DNA of 64,000 nt from Mercurialis annua (taxonomy: Eukaryota > Streptophyta > Magnoliopsida > Malpighiales > Euphorbiaceae), in assembly GCF_937616625.2 (NCBI RefSeq), contig NC_065573.1, forward strand, positions 17,623,001 through 17,687,000, in the 5' to 3' direction. Positions 57,536-64,000 of the stretch are shown here, piece after piece. Every line of letters starts with the position of its first letter. Position 1 is the first letter of the stretch. Made by a program: the position numbers and the translations under genes. The notes below the pieces were generated by a model that did no database searches, was not told where the DNA came from, and was given only the letters and a program-made list of their open reading frames with translations.

Positions 57536-58576
57536 ATATTATTTAAATGCATCGCATTATATATGATTTGCCAATATGTTATATGTTCCTTTTACATTTC
57601 AAGTACGAGAAACTAGTGTGCGATCCGAAGAAACTAGCTACCTATTGGGTGTCAATAGGCTGTGTGATCACCAGTAATTGAGTCAGCCTAGTGTGTTTAG
57701 ATTATGTAAAATGATTTGATATGTATGCATGATATGAATATGGAAGTTGGAATATGAAAGATACGAGGTTGAACTCGGTGGAATTATCCCGGGACCCGTA
57801 TCTAGTGGGTTGAACTCGGTCGAGCTATCCCGGGACCCACAACTTGGGATTAAGAGGTTGGCAGTGGCTAACGCGGTTGAGATATCCCGGGGCCGGGCCA
57901 TTGGATTGAACAATTGATTTGAATATCAAATTCATAAGTGGTGTTAAGTTCTAGGCTTTAGTTTCGAACGGATCAAATACGCGATTATATGTATTTTCTT
58001 ATTATTGCTTTATTTGAAATGTGATGTTATTTTATAATACCGATTGTAAATTTCAAACTCACTCAGCATAGTCTGACCCTGTTGTTATTTAAACATTTTC
58101 AGGTGCTTAGTGTCTGGACCTAGCTAGAGGTCGTTTTGGGATCCGGAAGTCAGCAGTACATGTACAGTTCTCGACTTCCGTAGCGCTGCAATAGTGGTCC
58201 TGTGTCGATAGAGTTGTAGCTTTGATAGCAGTATATTTTGGTTTTATGTTTTACTTGCTGTCTATATTTATATATTTTTGGTAGGTGACGTACGTTATGT
58301 TTTGTTCACGGCACCAGATGCCGGTGATACGTTTATGACATAGTAGTATGTATATAATCCCGTGAGGCCAGTTTGTACGTGGTACAGTAACTAGAGCCAA
58401 CGTGGATATCCGAATTTATAGTTTAAATACTTATATATATGTTTGCTTCCGTTTGTGTATGTGTTATATTATTTGCGAAAAAGTTTTTTTTTAGTAATTT
58501 AGGCTTGATACGGGTTTTGGAGCTACCACTCCCATTCCCTAGCGTCGGTCTTGGCCCATGAGATTGGGTCGTGACA

Positions 58577-59039
58577 CATACAGTCGGAATAAAATCCACT
58601 TGTATTTGTTACATGTTAGAAACCCTAAGGTTAGATGTCCGTTTTAGAGTACTTGCTTTTGGTGCACCATGCAACTACAGATCAAGTCATATGCGAGTCA
58701 TGAATGTAATACATGTTTAAATTTATATACTTACCTTCTAGTAATTTATTTTCCACTCATTGATTTTCCAGCATTCTATTTTCGAACTTCATGCTTTAAT
58801 GAGATAACTATTTCTAGTTGGGATATGCCTTATAAATTTATAGAGTCAATAAGCCAAGTACAAGAGTTAGTTGTGTCCACGAACCCGAATCTTTTAATCT
58901 GATGTGTGACATCTCATCCATAGGCACGTGAGATTGTGTAGTCGGTAGAAAAGATATTTCCTAGCTAAGTTAGATGGCGACTCCATTTTTTAAAATAAAC
59001 CCTTGAGGTTGCCATAAGCCTGGGTAAGCCTTACCCCTG
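58577..59039 (+). repeat. LTR-like repeat Y, copy 2, right end with primer-site-like motif
   Basis: Resumes the Y host after the outer element. At 58973 it reads TGGCGACTCC, the start of the primer-binding site found in many Tat/Ogre-type gypsy elements, followed by T- and A-rich sequence. If that reading is right, Y is a long LTR and this is its inner edge. The expected CA end is not obvious. A 77-residue frame (58669-58902) is unsupported. Confidence 0.35.
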
Positions 59040-59718
59040 CTCCACTCATAGGCACCAAATAGTTAACGAATTATAAAATGAGGTACCAAATCATTAATAA
59101 AACTAAAAATGAAGTACTAAATTTTTTGAAAGTGAATATCAAATTGTTAACAGAATTAATAAAAGCCTTTTAATTATTAATGAAATTGAAAGTGAGATAC
59201 CAAATCATTTTATTTCCAAACAAGAGCTACCAAACTTTGAATTAGCAAATATGTGGAGGGCCTCATAATAATTTGATCATAAAAATAACTATCATGAAGC
59301 AAATTCCAACAAAATAATCACTCCCACTTGTTAAGAAGAAATTGATGCATGTACATCATGCATTCTTCATGTCGATTTGAATGATGAAGCTTGCATATAA
59401 GAATGATGAATTGTTATATGCTACAATAGTTAACTGATATAAGCAGAAATTGTATTAGCCCCTCCTTAAGCTCGCGCATACACATTAATGAGGCCCAACT
59501 TTGGAAATTGAATGAGAAAACAAAATAGGTCGTAAATGCTTGATTAGGAAATTTGTAAGCTGATTGAAAAAAAACTAACGTGAAGAAGATGAATGAGTCT
59601 AGTAGCGTGTTTCACTTGTATGAGATGACAATCATTATCAATATATTTAGATCATTCATGATAGATAAGAATATATGCAACTAATTCACATCATAATAAA
59701 GGTCGGGTAAAAAAATCG
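59040..59718. other. Non-coding; degenerate GGTACCAAAT repeats, then LINE-B leader
   Basis: From 59045 to 59235 the motif (A/G)(G/T)TACCAAAT(C/T)ATTAA recurs four or five times, much diverged. From about 59240 to 59718 I see nothing specific. The last part is probably the LINE-B 5' leader. Confidence 0.4.
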
Positions 59719-61100
59719 ATGTCCTCTATACAGGTAAACCTTAAACCCAACCTTCCTGGCATCCTTGCACCGACAACTAGTTCAAATAAACAACGTTCAG
59801 GAGGTTTCTCAGATGTGGGTAAAAACAAACTCGGTGTGGCAGAGAAGATTAACAGCACATATGTGATTTATTTCAAAAAAATTCCAAATAATTGGAGATA
59901 CCATGACCTAGAAAACGTTTTCGCTAGATACAGTGTGATCGGTAGGGTTTCTTTGGCTACAAAACTAACTAAACGTAATGTTAGTTTTGGTTTTTTACGT
60001 TCGGAATCATTCAAGGCTTCATCTTGGATCATCGAAAGATTGAATATGATAGCTATTGGCAAATTTATGATGCGGGCTTTCATATCAAAATACCCTAACA
60101 GGAGAACTATCGTTCAAACAACTCAAACTCAGATTGTCCCACTTACCAAATTGGTTTATTCCCCATCATTCAGAGACAAACGTTCATACAAGGAGTATTC
60201 TTTGGGATTACTTGTTGCAGAAATCTTACAACATAAGGCAAAATGATATTCGCTTAACAGTTCCACATGAACTGGTTACTGATAATAGTGAATGGGTTAA
60301 CCGTTCTATTATTGCTTGGGTTTTTGATATCGCCATGATTCTCAAGGTGAAGAGCTTCATGGCTAAATAGAACATTATTGCGGAAAAAGTTGCATTCTTA
60401 GGGAGTAGTCTAGTCCTCATTACGTTTGCTTCTTTAGATTTGACTGTGTTCTTTATGCTGAAAACTGGACCAATGCTTTTAGATTTCTTTCAATCCTTTT
60501 GTTGGGTGAAGGACTTTAATCAAGCTTATTCCCAGTTGGTTTTGATTTCAGTATCGGGTCTTCTAATTTCACACTGGTCTCCAACAACTTTTATGGAAAT
60601 TGGCAATACAATTGGGGAATCGATAGTTGTTAATCCAACGGTGGTGGAAAGGAAATGAATGGATTTTGGAATGGTTCCTATTTCCAGTAATTGCAGGTCC
60701 ATGAATCATTCAGTTGAGGTGTTGTTTGGAGACAAATCTGTTACCGTTTTTGTAGCTGAATCTACTTTGCCTGTGGAATTAGACGACAAGATATACGAGG
60801 AGGACAACAACAAGTTCGTAGTATCTCAAAAACTTCAATCCACAGAGAAGCCTAAGTCCCCATGAGCAGTTTTTGTAGACCGTTTGAATCAAGACGTTAG
60901 TGCAAGACAGACTTCAGAAGGGTTTGTTCATTCTCTTTAATTCGGACATGATGTTGTGGGACTGAATTCAGTTGACGCTAATGCATTAATTCAAGGGGAT
61001 TAGGGTTCAGTATCAGTATTGGTGGTTAATGAAAATTTACAGCTTCATATTCCAACCTCTCCATCTTTGAGCAATCTGCAGAATGACTCAACCGAGTCCT
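59719..61100 (+). pseudogene. LINE-B ORF1: RRM and DUF4283-like protein (decayed)
   Basis: ATG at 59719 opens a frame to 60246. The RRM lies at about residues 45-140: YVIYFKKIPNNW (RNP2-like), LENVFARYSVIGRVSLA, NVSFGFLRSESF (RNP1-like) and LNMIAIGKFMMRAFIS. A frameshift near 60215-60245 moves the reading to 60134-60370 (SEWVNRSIIAWVFDI), then a stop at 60368, then 60440-60658 with the DUF4283-like WVKDFNQAYSQLVLISVSGL and FMEIGNTIGESIVV. A stop at 60656 precedes MDFGMVPISSNC. The C-terminal part to about 61100 is Ser/Gln-rich and broken. This is the same family as LINE-A and serves as its uninterrupted reference. Confidence 0.85.
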
Positions 61101-61149
61101 AAACAAGAAAGGTTCAAAATCAAGAAGAAAAAAGAAAAGAATCGACCAA

Positions 61150-62230
61150 GTCCTAATCAAAGAAGGTTCGCCTTATAAAGGGTTCCACCCAAAAGAATAA
61201 TGAAGGTTTTCCCAAGATGAGGGAACACATAAAGATAAGGGCTCGCCCAGTACAAGGGCTTCGCCCACTGATGAAGATTCATCTAGTATAAAGGCTTCAC
61301 CTAACGACGAGGAGTCGCCATATAAAACAATATAAAAAAGACAATAAGTCTCGCCAAAAGGAATGAGTCTCGCCAAAAAGGGGCATGCCAAAGATGATCT
61401 CAACAAAGAAGAAAAAGAAGCAAACAAACAAAAATCTGAAATTTCAAAAGATCGATGAATCATATCATAAATGTATCAAAATAAATCAAAGTGATTCACC
61501 AAGAGTCTCGCCAAAAGAAGATGACTCGCCAAGGCGAAACTCAAAATCACCGAACAAAAGCTAAAAACAACCAATGGATAAATACCAAGGCTTTAGCTCA
61601 TTTGCGGGGGGGGGGGGGAGGCTAATGATGGATATCGAATATTATGAACTGAATCTTGTATGATTCGCCCACAGATGCGGACCTCGAGACTCACTGAAGA
61701 ATTATATATTAAAGACAATCAAGATCAAGAAGAATTTATATTGATTCGCCATAATAAACAGAAGACGGAATCCTATGGGATTCGGTGATTAGATCTAGGT
61801 ATGAATATTCAAAGATCTAGGAAGCTGGATATCAATAATAAAGATTCTGAAAGACTTAGATCTTCTAAAAGAACAAGGAAATACATGTATTCCTATTTGG
61901 AGTCATACTCCTATTCAAGAAAGATAAATCTTATTTAGGAGATACATTCCTAAATAAACTCCATGACTATTTAGATTGACAAGTCAAATAGGAATCCCTT
62001 TCCTATTTGGACTCTTCAAGATATTCATTCACTTCTATTATATACAAATGGTGAGGTATATGCCTAAATACACAACATATTACAATTACAATTATAATAC
62101 TTTCTTAACCTTAATATGACTTAAGCATCGGAGTGCCCATCGGACAACCACTGTCAGATGAGTAGTCTAACCCTTGTTTTCCAGGTCAAAGGCTATCAAA
62201 CGAGATTCATGACCCATCACGAAGGACGGA
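61150..62230 (+). mobile_element. Tat-like gypsy 3' fragment: interior end and LTR
   Basis: 61150-61600 has many short TCGCC / CTCGCCAAAAG repeats and no ORF, as expected near the 3' end of such an element. A G-run with AGGCTAA (61606-61625) acts as polypurine tract before TGATGGATATC at 61626, the LTR start. Further in come TTATATACAAATGGTGAGGT near 62035 and GCATCGGAGTGCCCATCGGA near 62124, shared with the minus-strand relic at 15880-16325. The LTR end is not fixed; about 62230 is where similarity is lost. It interrupts LINE-B between ORF1 and the endonuclease. Confidence 0.65.
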
Positions 62231-62532
62231 TCCATAAGTTATGATGATAAATTTGACGTTAGTAGCCACTTAACAAAGTTTGCAACAAAATTTATTATCA
62301 CAATACACAGCCTATGGCTATGGGAAAAAAATAAGACACTGTCATAAACTTTTACTTTTATTGAATTTTCAACCAAGAAATTGATGATATTTAAATATAG
62401 TTTATTTATAGATATTGGAATAACACAATTATCCCCATCAAACTCTTTAATCAAAAAGAAACAAATTGCACCAATAGTGTTAGAATTTTTTAAGATCTTA
62501 CATTTTAATATGTATAATCATTTTATTATGAT
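62231..62532. other. Unassigned AT-rich spacer inside LINE-B
   Basis: Neither Tat-like nor LINE sequence. It may be a further small insertion, or part of the LTR. About 80-100 N-terminal codons of the LINE-B endonuclease that should be here are missing. Confidence 0.4.
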
Positions 62533-64000
62533 TGGGTTCCATTTGTGGGTGATTCGGGTGGTTTGATAATAATTTGGAATTCTGCTTTGCTTATTAATGT
62601 TGTCATTTTGAAGGGGAATAGATGGATTGCAATGGAATTTGTTTTTAACAATATTTACTGTCGACATATCCTTATTTATGCAAGTAATGTCATGGCTGAG
62701 AGGGCTTTATTTTGGTAGGAACTGAGTACTTTATTGAGTTTTACTGCTCAGGTTTTCATTAGGGTGATTTCAATGATACTCTGTATCCGGAGGATAGAGT
62801 GCAGGATTCGGGGTTCACGCCATCCATGATATCTTTTCGGGAGTCTGTTAATAATTATAAACTTTTGGATCTACCTCTGCAAGGAAGATTATTTACTTGG
62901 CAAATTTCCATTTCTAAATAAAGAATTGATAGATTTCTGGTTTCTGCTGCGGGTGGGATCTTATGTCCATTTATGTTTTTATGGGCTTTCCTGGTAACCA
63001 GTCTAATCATGTGCCTATTTGTTTTCGATCTGCTAACAAATTTGATTCGGGCCAAAACCTTTACGGTATGTGGATGCTTGATGGGATCATGAGGAGTTTG
63101 CAGGGTTTGTGGAACAGAGTTGGTCTTCAGTTTGTCCAATTCTTCAAATCTCACCTTGAGATTAAAGGAACTACGGAAACTGTTAAAAGGTTGGAATACC
63201 AATGTTTTCGGGAATCAAAATAAGAGAAGTAAGGAGCTAGCTGTCGAAATTTTTATGAAGGAAGTTGCAGCATATTTAAATCCGACTTTAGATGATGATA
63301 AGATAGAGATTATGAACCTCAAATCTGAATTATGGAAGGCAGAGAAAAGGGCTGAAGCTATTTGGATTCAGAAATCGAGACTTAAATGGAAAGCTGAAGG
63401 AAATCAAAATATCAAATTTTTTCATAGTGTGGCCTCCAAGCACTATAGGAATAATTATATTTCCTCTATCCAAGTTGATGATAACACCTATTCTGAACCT
63501 CAGGATATCATATTCTTCATTAAAGAATTTTTCAATTCTCTTTACAATGGTGTAGATGGTGTTTGCTTTGATATTTCAGGTCACGGTTTTAATCAGATTA
63601 CATGTGACCAGACCGATTTGTTGATAGCTCCTTTTTCAGAATCTGAAATTTACAAAGCTATTTATTCCTGTGGTGAAAGGAAAGCGCCAGGTCCTGATGG
63701 GTTTAACTTTTACTTTTATTGTATGGTTCTTTATGAAGGATGCTTTCTTGGAATTTTCGCGAACTTCCATTGTATGAATGCTCTGCCGAGAGGAATTAAC
63801 ACGTCTTTTATGGTTCTAGTTCTGAAGGTGGCAGGATCACCTAATATAAAGGATTACAGACCTATTAGTTTAGTTAATGGTTCTTCCAGCTACTCTCTAA
63901 GACTCTTTCTCTAAAAGTAGCACCATTACTTACTAAAGTGATCTCTGACAGTCAGCATGCATTTTTGAAAGGTAGAAGTATCTTAGAATGCTCCATGATT
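62533..64000 (+). pseudogene. LINE-B ORF2: endonuclease and start of reverse transcriptase (partial)
   Basis: Begins inside the endonuclease (DWVPFVGDSGGLIIIWNSALL). After a TAG in ERALFW, the GDFN motif is clear near 62764 (GDFNDTLYPEDRVQDSGF), followed by LDLPLQGRLFTWQ and frameshifts. The linker helix region is the clean frame 63120-63914 (KRSKELAVEIF, KSRLKWKAEGNQNIKFFHSVA). The reverse transcriptase opens with ERKAPGPDGFNFYFY, PRGINTSFMVLVLKVAGSPNIKDYRPISLVN and then a frameshift at about 63885. The next motif, SDSQHAFLKGRSILECSM, is readable at the window edge. It runs beyond 64000. Decayed, but less so than LINE-A in the linker. Confidence 0.85.

Larger units (their letters stand above)
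37617..58576 (+). mobile_element. Outer LTR retrotransposon (non-autonomous, Tekay/Del-like ends)
   Basis: The 5' LTR is 37617-39862 plus 49184-49345, split by the nested element. The primer site is at 49350, the interior is 49346-55860 (itself interrupted by solo LTR S3), and the 3' LTR is 55861-58576. Without insertions it would be roughly 9.5 kb. The interior encodes only the unrecognised acidic ORF; no protease, reverse transcriptase or integrase is present. The 3' end ATTCGAGGACGAATTTTT followed by a G-rich polypurine tract recalls Tekay/Del chromoviruses. Flanking 5-mers are CATGT (37612-37616) and CATAC (58577-58581), which agree at 3 of 5. Confidence 0.9.
55861..58576 (+). mobile_element. 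Outer element 3' LTR
   Basis: 2,716 bp, TGTATTACCCC to GGGTCGTGACA. It is about 300 bp longer than the 5' LTR, mainly from a 158-bp tandem duplication (56843-57158), three extra palindromes (56724-56807) and a longer TA/TG microsatellite (57465-57540). Substitutions against the 5' LTR are frequent, so this element is much older than the nested one. Short frames at 56337-56540 and 57683-57913 are LTR by-products. Confidence 0.92.

Noticed and set aside
57401..57616. Tyr/Ile/Cys-rich frame
   Set aside because: It is translation of the TA/TG microsatellite in the outer 3' LTR.
39168..57913. Similar minus-strand frames at 39168-39383 and 57683-57913
   Set aside because: They are the same LTR segment in the outer element's two LTRs. 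Resemblance comes from LTR duplication, and the frame crosses plain U5 sequence.

Overview
This window looks like AT-rich, gene-poor plant nuclear DNA, probably from a eudicot, and it is built almost entirely of transposable elements stacked inside one another. The evidence is L1-type LINEs with RRM/DUF4283-like first ORFs and zf-RVT plus RNase H tails, chromovirus-like LTR retrotransposons with a tRNA-iMet primer site, a Tat-like Ty3/gypsy relic, a Ty1/copia relic, a TRIM, and Mutator-, CACTA- and Stowaway-type MITEs. I recognise no ordinary host gene and no tRNA or rRNA gene. Most short ORFs are by-products of repeats.

Layout. 0.3-8.9 kb: a decayed LINE (LINE-A), cut by a solo LTR (TSD CTTTT), a CACTA MITE and a Mutator-type MITE that itself holds another MITE. 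9.4-11.7 kb: a fold-back repeat, a complete 325-bp TRIM (TSD AAAGT) and a copia-type solo LTR. 12.2-16.3 kb: a coiled-coil ORF remnant and a minus-strand Tat-like relic (5' LTR, hairpin tandem repeats, gag, protease). 16.6-17.7 kb: a young 5'-truncated LINE with a 16-bp TSD. 18.3-20.2 kb: a 252-bp tandem duplication split by a minus-strand LINE. 21-24.5 kb: a MITE, a copia relic and an LTR-like relic. 24.5-31 kb: non-coding, with MITEs, an inverted-repeat element and microsatellites.

31.3-59 kb is a multi-layer nest. A divergent LTR-like host repeat (Y) carries a variant solo LTR (31681-37002), which contains another solo LTR (32132-34998), which contains a MITE. The same host carries a large LTR retrotransposon (37617-58576). 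Its 5' LTR is interrupted by a second, nearly pristine element of the same superfamily (39863-49178, TSD CAGAA), and its interior by a solo LTR (50869-52981). Neither full element encodes reverse transcriptase or integrase. Both carry one shared, unrecognised acidic ORF of about 300 codons. 59.7-64 kb: a second LINE (LINE-B) of the LINE-A family, interrupted by a Tat-like 3' fragment and running off the window.

The candidate undescribed system is this non-autonomous LTR family. It has a conserved acidic-then-basic ORF, a splice donor conserved in all LTR copies examined with an acceptor directly before the ORF, and a cluster of CpG-rich palindromes whose sequence differs from copy to copy but sits at the same LTR position. 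All boundaries were read by eye; similarity statements come from in-window comparison and recalled family motifs, not from database searches.
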